Of a DNA stretch of 64,000 nt, positions 36,901 to 44,431 are shown piece by piece (position 1 is the first letter of the stretch; each line of letters starts with the position of its first letter). A program made the position numbers and the translations under genes. The stretch covers positions 1 through 64,000 of the forward strand of contig DXVO01000025.1 in NCBI GenBank assembly GCA_019417325.1, read 5' to 3'. The notes beneath the pieces were generated by a model that ran no database searches, was not told the DNA's origin, and saw nothing but the letters and a program-made list of their open reading frames with translations. This stretch comes from Parabacteroides sp. GTDB taxonomy: Bacteria > Bacteroidota > Bacteroidia > Bacteroidales > Tannerellaceae.

Positions 36901-37312
36901 TTGTTCCTTGCACGACAACATTAGCTCCAATAACAGCATCTCCTTTTTCATCTTTAACGACCCCGCTAACCGTACGTCCGTTTTGCTGGACTATTGCAGA
37001 AGATTCATTTTCTTGTTTATGGAGAACAATGTGTTTACCTTCCATGGTAAACACAACATCTGTTTCATGAAACAGATTTGCCAAAACACTGCGTACCGTT
37101 GCATCTTCCACATTGACGGATGCCTTGCGGTTCACATCCACATTTGCTTTATTATAAAGGAATAGATAATCGGTCTGCTCCTCTATGGCATTTAAGATTT
37201 CACTGACTGCTGCATTCTTTTTATTCAGCGAAATTTTGGCATTTTGGGAATTGGCATTTTCAGCCACTGCAGCAAATGCGAAACAAAAGAATAGAAATAC
37301 TGATAGTTTCAT
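33959..37312 (-). CDS. SusC-like TonB-dependent transporter with N-terminal STN domain
   Basis: About 1117 residues: signal peptide (MKLSVFLFFCFAFAAVAENA), STN secretin/TonB N-terminal domain (AKISLNKKNAAVSEILNAIE ... NEIVLHK region), carboxypeptidase-like domain (VSGVVKDEKGDAVIGANVVV), the TonB-box-proximal DEVVVVGYGT, plug (VNIRGVST, VSVLKDAGSAAIYGSRSANG), then the barrel, ending in aromatic LDVEF. The STN domain is the part that touches a FecR anti-sigma factor, and a fecR gene lies directly upstream, so import and signalling are linked. An ATG at 37381 and a GTG at 37351 (giving PKKHKTNHLGRIMKLS) are in frame; N-terminal extensions of the latter kind occur in homologues, so the start is uncertain. 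Confidence 0.93.
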   Translation of the reverse strand: MKLSVFLFFCFAFAAVAENANSQNAKISLNKKNAAVSEILNAIEEQTDYLFLYNKANVDVNRKASVNVEDATVRSVLANLFHETDVVFTMEGKHIVLHKQENESSAIVQQNGRTVSGVVKDEKGDAVIGANVVVQGTTNGTMTDLDGNFTLTNVPEKAILQVSYIGYLTQDINVGKQTAYNIILKEDTKMIDEVVVVGYGTRSRKSITGSVDQVNSEVFENRPVTNATQALQGASANLIIQSKNANPNDNSMNINIRGVSTMGNNDPLIVIDGLVSSSSTLNNLNPNDIDNVSVLKDAGSAAIYGSRSANGVILVTTKKGSKGSKPVVSFNGQVGIQDPHILFSPVEGWQNAMLRNQANMNVGSSPQFTPSDIRDLYDHRNEEEWLYDQIIKSGLQQNYNLNVSGGGENVTYMVSASYYNQGSNFQGGFGMERYNFRSNLSAEYGRFKLTSLMAYNRRKDKTVAGGTGNTIINSSRVPSYYYYKFMEDGKYLVNDVVGDDNPLALLQEGGYERKDEDNFIGSMNLDFKIIDGLKATGLVGLDLTQHHRFRRDKKVPLYSSADLENPVLYMHSNTMTEDYNEKRYTLSTQFLLDFNRTFNNVHNVSALLGVSNESYTKQASRIAWEYTDEDLGLPTTDESIQNKDNKNSNNDTDQTSITSLFGRIGYNYSDKYYGDVSFRYDGSSKFAKDQRWGFFPSFSAGWRLSEEGFMDTYKNNIGDLKLRASYGVLGNQNVDNYSYQTVYQMNNNGYVFNGISVPGTSYTDGNAFLTWEKSANFNIGADATFLNGNLFLSVDYFDKKTSNILLTPEVSSIYGGAAAKENAGEMRNRGWEVTINYKLNSGDFHHNFNFNISDSKNKVVDFGGKERIDQNDQLYKLIREGEALGSYFGYKTDGVFQSYDEIANSALPVGASVQPGDVKYVNQNGDDVIDEKDRVVLGNAFPRYTFGFTYNLVWKGFDLNVMLQGVGKRSMYLRGELIEPFHSNYSYCIYEHQLDFWTPTNPDARWPRLVAPGSSSSTNNWGMAGSDIYLLNAAYLRVKNIQIGYTLPKALTQKFGVQKLRVSLNTENPLTFTKNSFIDPESSEFGSDMGGIGGIGANSGRNYPTLTYYGFGLDVEF

Positions 37313-37446
37313 AATCCGTCCCAAATGATTTGTTTTGTGTTTTTTAGGCACATAATAGGTTTGACAAAGAATATTTATCATAACTTTGTAAAGGATTTAT
37401 TGTTAATACTGAGAAAATTATAAGACTTGTCTCATGTTGACATTCG

Positions 37447-37476
37447 AACCGGGGGATGTGGGGACATCTTCCGGTT
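37447..37476. promoter_or_regulatory. hairpin between the fecR and susC genes
   Basis: AACCGG and GATGT pair with ACATC and CCGGTT around a GGGG loop. On a plus-strand RNA the two middle positions form G-U pairs, making 13 continuous pairs; on the minus-strand mRNA they are an A/C internal loop. It lies 135 bp before the susC start. A partial terminator that lowers read-through from fecR to susC is one reading. Confidence 0.45.
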
Positions 37477-37542
37477 TACTTTTTGTGTTTATTCAAGGAT
37501 CGTTCTGCATACAAGTACCAAATAAAAAGGTTAATAAATATG

Positions 37543-38487
37543 TTATTTAATGATAATACTATTTTTCTCACTATCTCTTACAAATTTGAAATTCAAGTCT
37601 TTCTGTATAACTTTCAAAGCATATTCCAGCCCGTCGCTCTGTCTGAATTTACCAGTACAACGATAATTAAGTAATTTAGAATTTTCAATCTGGATATGTG
37701 TATCATAGTAAATAGAGAATTTATCCATAAGCGTTCCAAATGGAACATCATCCAAACAAATCAGGCCATCTTTCCATCTGAAGCGATCGAGGTTGTCTAT
37801 TACGCCTTTGCATAATAGACCATTTACCTCGCTCACACTCTCTTTGGTCTTAAGAATTATATGCTGTTCAATATCCTGGTTTGATACGACATCTACAGAA
37901 CCATGCAATAAAGAAGTTTCAAATGCGGTCCCGTTTGCATTGTCATAAGCATAAACATTAAATGTCGTACCTAAAACTTTTACATCATACTTTGTCGTTT
38001 TAACGATAAATGGTTTCTTTTCATCTCGCGCCACCTCAAAAAAGCCTTCGCCTTTCAATGTAACTTCACGAGTTTTATCTCCGAACGAAGTTGGATATGT
38101 AAATTCGGATTTAGAGTTAAGCCAAACTTTCGTTCCATCCTCCAATATGAGTTGTACCCTTTGGCCAGCCGGAACCAGAATAGCCTGCATTCCCGCCTGT
38201 TGTTCCTCCTTCACTCCCAGTTGCATCCAGGCAACCATCATCAACAAGGCGAATGAAGCAGCAATGCTTACTGCCTTCCACAGGTTCAATGTCCGTTTTT
38301 TCAATGCAATAGAGCGGGTCTCACCGGTTTTAACAGCAGAATAGACAAGAAGGGCATTCCACATCTTGCGCTCCTTCAGGTATTCCGCATAATTTTCAGG
38401 AGAAGCTTCCGCCCAATCCATAATCTGTTGTTCCTCATCTGCAGAAGTGCAACCTTTAAAATATTTATGTAGTAACTCTTTATCCAT
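37543..38487 (-). CDS. FecR-family anti-sigma factor
   Basis: A 314-residue inner-membrane anti-sigma factor. Residues 1-75 form the cytoplasmic sigma-binding part (LLHKYFKGCTSADEEQQIMDW), a transmembrane helix lies at about 70-88 (AVSIAASFALLMMVAWM), and the periplasmic FecR domain follows (VPAGQRVQLILEDGTKVWLN, GEGFFEVARDEKKPFIVKT), then the C-terminal secretin-like DUF4974 domain (DDVPFGTLMDKFSIYYD). It holds the adjacent ECF sigma factor until the STN domain of SusC reports bound glycan. The order sigma - anti-sigma - SusC is standard. The upstream gap has a large inverted repeat. Confidence 0.93.
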   Translation of the reverse strand: MDKELLHKYFKGCTSADEEQQIMDWAEASPENYAEYLKERKMWNALLVYSAVKTGETRSIALKKRTLNLWKAVSIAASFALLMMVAWMQLGVKEEQQAGMQAILVPAGQRVQLILEDGTKVWLNSKSEFTYPTSFGDKTREVTLKGEGFFEVARDEKKPFIVKTTKYDVKVLGTTFNVYAYDNANGTAFETSLLHGSVDVVSNQDIEQHIILKTKESVSEVNGLLCKGVIDNLDRFRWKDGLICLDDVPFGTLMDKFSIYYDTHIQIENSKLLNYRCTGKFRQSDGLEYALKVIQKDLNFKFVRDSEKNSIIIK

Positions 38488-38615
38488 TCTTCTTATAAAC
38501 TTTAAGGCTAATTATCGTCCTTTTCATAATAATAACACGCCAATCAAAAAATACCCTAACGGAAAAATCTTTTTTTTCGTTTTTTATTTTTATTCCAAAA
38601 TATGTTTTTGAAGAC

Positions 38616-38671
38616 TCATAGTTATGGTTTTCCGAATTCATAGTTATGATTTGGGAAAACCATAACTATGA
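38616..38671. repeat. 18-bp perfect inverted repeat between sigma and anti-sigma genes
   Basis: TCATAGTTATGGTTTTCC (38616-38633) is exactly complementary to 38654-38671, with a 20-nt loop that contains a third copy of TCATAGTTATG (38638-38648) in direct orientation. This is the most structured part of the 240-bp gap. As RNA it is a very stable stem without a clear T-tract; as DNA it gives three copies of one 11-bp site, as an operator would. Confidence 0.7.
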
Positions 38672-38727
38672 AGTATTAAGAAACATTCATCTGTTTCCTT
38701 TTCACAACTTATTTATATAGACATTTT

Positions 38728-39312
38728 TTAATTAGGCCAAAAGAAACATGTACCTATTAATAAAGGCAGATAATCCTTCAATTTAACACGGAAGACCTTT
38801 AAGGCTTTAGATATATGGAATTCTACCGTTTTAATACTGATACCCAGTTCTTCGGCAATTTCACGGTTTGTCTTGTTCCCATAACGGCTTTTAAAGAAAA
38901 TAAGACGGGTTTGCTCCGGAAGTTCATTCAGCGTGTTGCGTATAATTTCTTGCATTTCATTCGTGAACAACTCAGACGGGTCACAAGAATCCAGTGAAGA
39001 TGTACGAAAATCCAATTCCCTGACAGAATGGCTGAACAATTGCTCTTCCACTTCTGTTTTAACATGGCTATGACGCAGGTAGTTTAATGCTCTGTTTTTT
39101 ACTGAAGTTAAAATATAAGCAGGAATATTTGTATCGGAAGGAAGATCATGGCGTTTTTCCCAATACTGCATCATTGCATCTATATAGATGTCCTCTGCCG
39201 CTGCCGCATCTCTTATGTACGAATTGGCAAACATTATAAAAGGCTCTTTGTATTGTTCAAAGAGCGATGCAAAGAGTTTTGTATCTGTCTGCTGTTCCCC
39301 CATATCTCCCAT
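38728..39312 (-). CDS. ECF-type RNA polymerase sigma factor
   Basis: A sigma-70 family ECF factor of about 194 residues. Region 2 (FASLFEQYKEPFIMFANSYI ... AEDIYIDAMMQYW) and region 4 (LNELPEQTRLIFFKSRYG, NREIAEELGISIKTVEFHIS) are both present; this is the Bacteroidetes SusC/FecR-linked type. It should direct RNA polymerase to the mannan operon when released by FecR. The longest frame begins at 39387, but residues 1-25 of that would overlap the promoter region of the divergent gene; ATG at 39312 or 39303 (MGEQQTDTKLF) fits the family length and the TACTTTTG box at 39321 better. Confidence 0.9.
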   Translation of the reverse strand: MGDMGEQQTDTKLFASLFEQYKEPFIMFANSYIRDAAAAEDIYIDAMMQYWEKRHDLPSDTNIPAYILTSVKNRALNYLRHSHVKTEVEEQLFSHSVRELDFRTSSLDSCDPSELFTNEMQEIIRNTLNELPEQTRLIFFKSRYGNKTNREIAEELGISIKTVEFHISKALKVFRVKLKDYLPLLIGTCFFWPN

Positions 39313-39320
39313 AAGTGATG

Positions 39321-39328
39321 CAAAAGTA
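39321..39328 (-). promoter_or_regulatory. -7 box TACTTTTG for the ECF sigma gene
   Basis: TAnnTTTG match on the minus strand 9 bp before ATG 39312. If used, the leader would be very short, favouring a start at 39312 or, better, 39303. Confidence 0.35.
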
Positions 39329-39346
39329 ATAAAAAAGTGAAGCGAA

Positions 39347-39379
39347 TTGATGTTTATGTAGTTAAAAACATTACTTTTG
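39347..39379 (+). promoter_or_regulatory. promoter of the FKBP gene pair
   Basis: TTG (39347-39349), 22-bp spacer, TACTTTTG (39372-39379), 29 bp before the ATG at 39409. Slightly long spacing but otherwise consensus. Confidence 0.5.
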
Positions 39380-39408
39380 TGGCTCATAATTAGTTGAAAA
39401 GAAAAAGA

Positions 39409-39996
39409 ATGGATAAAGTTAGTTACGCACTGGGCTTAAGTATCGGAAACAATTTCCAGAACTCAGGCATCCAAAATCTTCAGATTGAAGATTTCGTAAA
39501 AGGATTGAAAGACGTATTGGAAGAAAAAAATCCGGAAATCAGTTACGATGAAGCAAAACAAGTTATCAACGAATTCTTTATGCAATTGCAAAAAGAAAAG
39601 TTGGAACTGAACAAGAAAGCCGGAGAAGAGTTTCTGAACATCAATAAAGGAAAAGCAGGTGTTGTGACCTTACCCAGCGGCCTGCAATATCAGGTATTGA
39701 CAAAAGGAACAGGTGCAAAACCTACTGCCAATGATAAAGTAAAATGCCATTATCACGGTACATTAATCAATGGTACAGTATTTGATAGCTCCGTACAGCG
39801 TGGCGAACCTGCCGTATTCGGAGTATCACAAGTAATCCCGGGATGGGTTGAAGCACTTCAGTTAATGGAAGTTGGTTCTAAATGGAGACTTTTCATTCCT
39901 TCGGATCTGGCTTATGGTGAACATGGTGCCGGCGATGCTATCGAGCCGAACAGTGCTTTAGTATTTGACGTTGAATTATTGGATATAGTAAAATAA
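39409..39996 (+). CDS. FKBP-type peptidyl-prolyl cis-trans isomerase, no signal peptide
   Basis: A 195-residue FKBP isomerase of the FklB/Mip build: N-terminal helical dimerisation domain (MDKVSYALGLSIGNNFQNSG to about residue 80) and C-terminal FKBP domain (GLQYQVLTKGTGAKPTANDK, HYHGTLINGTVFDSS, VIPGWVEALQLMEVGSKWRL, AYGEHGAGDAIEPNSALVF). It lacks a signal peptide, so it acts in the cytoplasm. The longer frame starts at a TTG (39394); the ATG at 39409 matches homologues. It is followed after 12 bp by a lipoprotein FKBP with the same C-terminal domain, likely a duplication. Confidence 0.93.
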   Translation: MDKVSYALGLSIGNNFQNSGIQNLQIEDFVKGLKDVLEEKNPEISYDEAKQVINEFFMQLQKEKLELNKKAGEEFLNINKGKAGVVTLPSGLQYQVLTKGTGAKPTANDKVKCHYHGTLINGTVFDSSVQRGEPAVFGVSQVIPGWVEALQLMEVGSKWRLFIPSDLAYGEHGAGDAIEPNSALVFDVELLDIVK

Positions 39997-40008
39997 TAAA
40001 TAAGAAAA

Positions 40009-40734
40009 ATGAAAAAGATTAGTGTATTAGTTGCTACAGCGATTGTAGCTATGGGCATGACAGTAACTTCTTGTGATTCTCACAAAAGTGCTTCTTTAAA
40101 AACAGCTGCAGACAGTGTTAGTTATGCTATCGGCATCAGCACTGGCGCAGGTTACAAAGACAACCTGAAAACTTTACCGGGTGACCCTGCTAATGTAGAC
40201 GATCTGATTGCAGGTTTCACACAAGCTATCAAAGGTGACTCTGCAGCAATGAAGATGACTCCGCAGGCAGCTCAGGCTTACATCCAGACTTACTTTATGG
40301 AAGCTTCTGCAAGAGATGCAAAGAAAAATAAAGAGGAAGGCGAAAAATTCTTGGCTGAAAATAAAGGAAAGAAAGGCGTTATCACAACAGAAAGCGGTCT
40401 GCAATATCAGGTTGAAAAAGAGGGTACAGGTGCAAAACCGACAGCTGAAGATAAAGTTAAAGTTCACTATACAGGAACTCTGTTGGACGGAACAAAATTC
40501 GACAGCTCTGTAGATCGTGGCGAACCTGCTGAATTTGGTGTTGGACAAGTAATTAAAGGCTGGACCGAAGTTCTTCAGTTAATGCCTGTAGGTTCTAAAT
40601 ATATCATCTGGGTACCTTCTGAACTGGCTTATGGCGAACGTGGTGCACAACCGGATATCAAACCGAACAGCGTACTGAAATTCGAAGTAGAATTACTTGA
40701 TATCGTAAAGGATAGCACTGCTGCTAAAAAGTAA
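40009..40734 (+). CDS. FKBP-type peptidyl-prolyl isomerase, lipoprotein (FkpA-like)
   Basis: A 241-residue exported isomerase. The signal peptide ends at lipobox VTSC23 (MKKISVLVATAIVAMGMTVT), then the helical dimerisation domain (ADSVSYAIGISTGAGYKDNL) and the FKBP domain (VHYTGTLLDGTKFDSSVDRG, ELAYGERGAQPDIKPNSVLK). Predicted to fold outer-membrane and periplasmic proteins. It shares long blocks with the cytoplasmic FKBP just upstream. Ends with a hairpin terminator. Confidence 0.93.
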   Translation: MKKISVLVATAIVAMGMTVTSCDSHKSASLKTAADSVSYAIGISTGAGYKDNLKTLPGDPANVDDLIAGFTQAIKGDSAAMKMTPQAAQAYIQTYFMEASARDAKKNKEEGEKFLAENKGKKGVITTESGLQYQVEKEGTGAKPTAEDKVKVHYTGTLLDGTKFDSSVDRGEPAEFGVGQVIKGWTEVLQLMPVGSKYIIWVPSELAYGERGAQPDIKPNSVLKFEVELLDIVKDSTAAKK

Positions 40735-40762
40735 CAAATATATCTTTTATACACAAAATACG

Positions 40763-40804
40763 GAGAGCGGGATATGCTAAAGAGCATTTTTCGCTCTCTT
40801 TTAT
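40763..40804 (+). terminator. terminator after the FKBP pair
   Basis: GAGAGCG pairs with CGCTCTC around an inner TGCT/AGCA element, followed by TTTTATT. Confidence 0.7.
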
Positions 40805-40907
40805 TATTTATTCTACACTTTTTTCTTTCAGAATGATATAGTATTGAAATTTATTATATACTTTTGATACATTAAATCTATTAATAGGAAAGTAATACAA
40901 GTAGAAA

Positions 40908-41375
40908 ATGGAAAAGATAGACAAACTGGACCGGCAGATATTGAACATTATTTCAAGAAATGCCCGGATTCCTTTTAAGGATGTCGCCGAAGAATGTGGT
41001 GTTTCACGTGCTGCTATTCATCAACGGGTACAACGCATGATTGACATGAATGTGATCGTTGGCTCAGGCTATCATATTAATCCCAAAATTTTGGGATATA
41101 ATACCTGTACTTACATCGGAGTAAAACTTGAACGTGGTTCTATGTATAAAGACGTAGTACCCGAATTTGAGAAAATTCCGGAAGTGGTGGAATGCCATTT
41201 CACTACAGGTCCATATACCATGCTTATTAAACTTTATGCACGCGACAATGAACATCTAATGGAATTGCTGAATACACGTATTCAGGAAATTCCGGGAGTC
41301 ACAGCGACAGAAACGCTTATTTCATTGCGGCAGAGCGTAAAACGTGAAATTCCTATCTGCGATATTTTTGAATAA
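40908..41375 (+). CDS. Lrp/AsnC-family transcriptional regulator
   Basis: A 155-residue regulator. N-terminal helix-turn-helix (DKLDRQILNIISRNARIPFK, VAEECGVSRAAIHQRVQRM) and C-terminal RAM/AsnC ligand-binding domain (GVKLERGSMYKD, VVECHFTTGPYTMLIKLYAR, LNTRIQEIPGVTATETLISL). Such proteins sense amino acids. No amino-acid gene is adjacent, so the target is unknown; the rocD-rocF and DAACS genes elsewhere in the window are candidates only by theme. Single-gene unit with a good terminator. Confidence 0.93.
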   Translation: MEKIDKLDRQILNIISRNARIPFKDVAEECGVSRAAIHQRVQRMIDMNVIVGSGYHINPKILGYNTCTYIGVKLERGSMYKDVVPEFEKIPEVVECHFTTGPYTMLIKLYARDNEHLMELLNTRIQEIPGVTATETLISLRQSVKREIPICDIFE

Positions 41376-41392
41376 AAAGATATCTTCAAGGT

Positions 41393-41425
41393 AGCCCGGC
41401 TTCGGATAAAAGCCGGGCTTTTTTA
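41393..41425 (+). terminator. terminator of the Lrp/AsnC gene
   Basis: Perfect 10-bp stem AGCCCGGCTT/AAGCCGGGCT, followed by TTTTTTA. Confidence 0.9.
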
Positions 41426-41441
41426 TGTCCGCGACAATTCG

Positions 41442-41449
41442 TAATTTTG
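41442..41449 (+). promoter_or_regulatory. -7 box TAATTTTG before the subtilase operon
   Basis: TAnnTTTG match. Transcription would start near 41456, which makes the ATG at 41460 almost leaderless and supports the ATG at 41478 as the true start. Confidence 0.45.
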
Positions 41450-41477
41450 TCCGGTAGACATGCGAAAATCAATTCTA

Positions 41478-42842
41478 ATGAACCGGTATATCAAATATAT
41501 TATATTTTTGTGCTTATTTCCCCTTTACCTGTCGGCAGGGGAAAGTTTCTGTTTTCGTGTTTACCTGAAAGACAAAGGCGACACGGGATTCAGCATGGAA
41601 CACCCGGAAGATTATTTATCAGCTGAAGCTATTCAAAGACGTAAAAAAAACAAGATAGCGATTTCTGACTCCGATCTTCCTATCGCTCCCGCTTATATAG
41701 ATACGCTGTCTTCTACCGGCGCCATCCCTATTGTACAAAGCAAATGGTTTACAACAGTGGTTATGGAGAGCCCGGACAGTACGATTGCCGATCGACTGAA
41801 ACAACTATCTATTGTCGATTCGGTCAAATGGGTATGGAAAGGGACACGAAAAGCTCCCGCTGAATACAAAGATAAAAAACGCATCGAATGTATTGACACA
41901 CCTCTAAAAGATAAATATGGCTATGCGACCAGGCAAATAAAAATGCTAAACGGTATCAAACTACATGAAGAGGGATTCCAGGGTGAGGGCATGCGAGTTG
42001 CCGTAATTGATGCCGGTTTTCAAAATGTAGACCGTATTGCCGCTTTTGATTCACTGCATTTATTGGGTACGCATAATGTCGTCTTCCCAGGCCATAGTGT
42101 ATTTGTCGGAGACGACCACGGCACTAAGGTCCTCTCCTGTCTCGCGGCCAATATCCCGGGGGTTATGGTAGGTACAGCCCCCCAAGCCTCTTATTTTCTG
42201 ATCAAAAGTGAAGAAAGCGATTCCGAATTTCCGATAGAAGAAGACTATTGGACAGCCGCTGTGGAATATGCAGACAGTGTAGGAGTAGACGTTATCTCTT
42301 CATCCCTGGGCTATTTCTCATTCGATACTGACGAATTATCTTATAAACACTCCGACCTTGACGGTAAAACAGCCTTTATCAGCCGTGCCGCAAACTTTGC
42401 AGCAAGTAAAGGACTACTTATTTTTTGTAGCGCCGGTAATGAAGGTAGTGGAAATTGGGAGAAAATAACCTTTCCCGCAGATGCCGCCAATATTTTTACA
42501 GTCGGAGCCATTTGCGAAGATAAAAAGAAAAGTACATTCAGCTCCATCGGTTATACGACTGACGGACGTATAAAACCGGATGCCGTCGCGTTAGGTTCCG
42601 GTAGCTGCGTAATCGAACCTTCCGGGGAAATTCGCTATGCAAACGGGACATCTTTTGCCACACCTATACTGGCAGGACTGGGAATTTGTTTATGGCAGGC
42701 ATTACCCCGGTTAAGTAATATGGATATAATTGAAGTATTGCACCGGTATTCCAGCCAATACAAACATCCGGACCCAGAGCTTGGATACGGCATTCCCAAT
42801 ATATACAAGGCATACAAAAAAGAAAGAAAAAATGCTTTATAA
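41478..42842 (+). CDS. S8 subtilisin-family serine peptidase
   Basis: A 454-residue exported protease: signal peptide (MNRYIKYIIFLCLFPLYLSA), a ~125-residue propeptide-like region, then the catalytic domain with Asp178 (VAVIDAGFQ), His214 (GDDHGTKVLS), the oxyanion Asn in FCSAGNEGSGNW, and Ser392 (NGTSFATP). All three catalytic residues are present. It is short for a Bacteroidetes S8 protein and has no C-terminal sorting domain, so it is likely periplasmic. An in-frame ATG at 41460 would add six polar residues; the promoter position favours 41478. Its 3' end overlaps xseA by 11 bp, making it the first gene of a DNA-repair/isoprenoid operon with no evident functional link. Confidence 0.85.
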   Translation: MNRYIKYIIFLCLFPLYLSAGESFCFRVYLKDKGDTGFSMEHPEDYLSAEAIQRRKKNKIAISDSDLPIAPAYIDTLSSTGAIPIVQSKWFTTVVMESPDSTIADRLKQLSIVDSVKWVWKGTRKAPAEYKDKKRIECIDTPLKDKYGYATRQIKMLNGIKLHEEGFQGEGMRVAVIDAGFQNVDRIAAFDSLHLLGTHNVVFPGHSVFVGDDHGTKVLSCLAANIPGVMVGTAPQASYFLIKSEESDSEFPIEEDYWTAAVEYADSVGVDVISSSLGYFSFDTDELSYKHSDLDGKTAFISRAANFAASKGLLIFCSAGNEGSGNWEKITFPADAANIFTVGAICEDKKKSTFSSIGYTTDGRIKPDAVALGSGSCVIEPSGEIRYANGTSFATPILAGLGICLWQALPRLSNMDIIEVLHRYSSQYKHPDPELGYGIPNIYKAYKKERKNAL

Positions 42843-44220
42843 TCAGACCGACATAAACAACAACAAACGGCAGGAACTGTCTCTCTTGGAACTAAACAAT
42901 TACATAAAGGGAGCTGTCCGTAATGCTTTTCCCGACACGTACTGGGTACGTGCCGAGACAAGCGATGTACGGACAAATGCCGCATCCGGTCATTGCTATC
43001 TGGAATTTATTGAAAAGAACGCTATCACGGGACAGTTAGTAGCACGGGCACGGGGCTCCATTTGGGCAAAAACATTCCGAATGCTCAAACCTTATTTTGA
43101 GATGGAAACCGGCCAGGCATTCGCTTCAGGTCTGAAAGTGCTGGTGAAAGTATCTATCGAATTCCATGAATTATATGGATATAGCCTGACCGTATTAGAT
43201 ATCGACCCGACCTATACATTAGGAGATATGCTCCGTAAACGGATGGAAATCATCCGGCAGTTAAAAGAAGAAGGCGTATTTACACTAAACAAGGAATTAC
43301 CTTTTCCTACATTACCCAAACGGATAGCAGTAATCACATCACCTACGGCAGCCGGCTATGAAGATTTTCTGAACCAGCTTGCAGGAAATAAAGCAGGATA
43401 TCCTTTTTATCCCAAACTCTTCCCTGCTCTAATGCAAGGGGAAAAAACCGAAGAATCGATTATTACGGCTTTAGACCGTATTTATCCTCATACCGATAAA
43501 TTTGATGTGATAGTGATTATACGGGGTGGCGGTGCCACTTCGGACTTGAACAGTTTCGATTCTTACCTGCTTGCTGCAAACTGCGCACAGTTTCCACTTC
43601 CTATCATCACCGGTATCGGACATGAAAGGGATGATACGGTTCTGGACATGGTAGCACATACCCGCATGAAAACACCTACTGCTGTTGCCGAATTTCTGAT
43701 TGGCTGCATGGATAATGCAGCGGAAGAATTGGAAGAGCTCCAACAAGATGTTTGTGCCTTGGCTACAGAGATTTTGATGAAGCAGAAAAACTTCCTGCAA
43801 TTACTAGGTAATCGTCTACCTGCATTGGCAATTAACAGGATAGAACGTAACCGTTCTCTGTTACAACAGTTGGGAGCGCAACTCCCGGTCACTGCATTTT
43901 CCTTATTAAAGTTACGCGCATCTTCACTGGAAACTTTAAAACTTTCTCTGAAAAACCGAACGGTCTCCCGATTGGATGGCTATAACCGCTTCATCCAGTT
44001 AACCGAACAGTTTATCCGGATGGCATCCCCCGATTATATCTTAAAAAGAGGATACACCCTGACTCTGAAAGATGGTAAAATTATTAAACAGGCAGCGGAA
44101 CTTCGGGTTGGAGATGAAATAGTAACTTGCTTTGCCGGAGGTAAAGTTCATTCATCTGTCAAAGAGACAACCATAAATCCGATACAGACAGAAGGGTATT
44201 CGAACGAAATAATAAAATAA
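42832..44220 (+). CDS. xseA: exodeoxyribonuclease VII large subunit
   Basis: A 462-residue subunit of ExoVII, which degrades single-stranded DNA in both directions. N-terminal OB fold (about 20-115: SLLELNNYIKGAVRNAFPDT, VRAETSDVRTNAASGHCYLE), then the catalytic domain with IAVITSPTAAGYEDFL, DVIVIIRGGGATSDLNSFDS, and GIGHERDDTVLDMVAHTRMK TPTAVAE, and the C-terminal coiled region ending in ILKRGYTLTLKDGKII. The frame is open 102 bp farther upstream, inside the peptidase gene, but the family begins near MLYNQTDINN, so the ATG at 42832 is chosen. xseB follows after 13 bp. Confidence 0.95.
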   Translation: MLYNQTDINNNKRQELSLLELNNYIKGAVRNAFPDTYWVRAETSDVRTNAASGHCYLEFIEKNAITGQLVARARGSIWAKTFRMLKPYFEMETGQAFASGLKVLVKVSIEFHELYGYSLTVLDIDPTYTLGDMLRKRMEIIRQLKEEGVFTLNKELPFPTLPKRIAVITSPTAAGYEDFLNQLAGNKAGYPFYPKLFPALMQGEKTEESIITALDRIYPHTDKFDVIVIIRGGGATSDLNSFDSYLLAANCAQFPLPIITGIGHERDDTVLDMVAHTRMKTPTAVAEFLIGCMDNAAEELEELQQDVCALATEILMKQKNFLQLLGNRLPALAINRIERNRSLLQQLGAQLPVTAFSLLKLRASSLETLKLSLKNRTVSRLDGYNRFIQLTEQFIRMASPDYILKRGYTLTLKDGKIIKQAAELRVGDEIVTCFAGGKVHSSVKETTINPIQTEGYSNEIIK

Positions 44221-44233
44221 AAAGAAAGATCAT

Positions 44234-44431
44234 ATGGCAGAAAAGAAAGAAACATACAATGACGCGGTAGAAAAACTCCGCAAAATAGTTGCCGATATCG
44301 AAAACGGAGATTTGGATGTCGATATTCTTTCCGAAAAAGTGAAAGAAGCAACCCGTCTTATCAAGCTATGTAAAGAGAAATTATATAAGGTAGATGAAGA
44401 AGTGAAAAAAGTTTTAGAAGAACTGGAATAA
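44234..44431 (+). CDS. xseB: exodeoxyribonuclease VII small subunit
   Basis: A 65-residue helical protein with the XseB signature TYNDAVEKLRKIVADIENGD LDVD at the N-terminus and a lysine/glutamate-rich second helix. It binds the C-terminal part of XseA in multiple copies. Length and order after xseA are standard. The stop overlaps the ispD start by one base (TAATG), indicating translational coupling. Confidence 0.95.
   Translation: MAEKKETYNDAVEKLRKIVADIENGDLDVDILSEKVKEATRLIKLCKEKLYKVDEEVKKVLEELE

Noticed and set aside
37312..37381. Longer SusC start
   Set aside because: Extra residues precede a clean signal peptide. The GTG at 37351 remains possible, so this is noted but not used.
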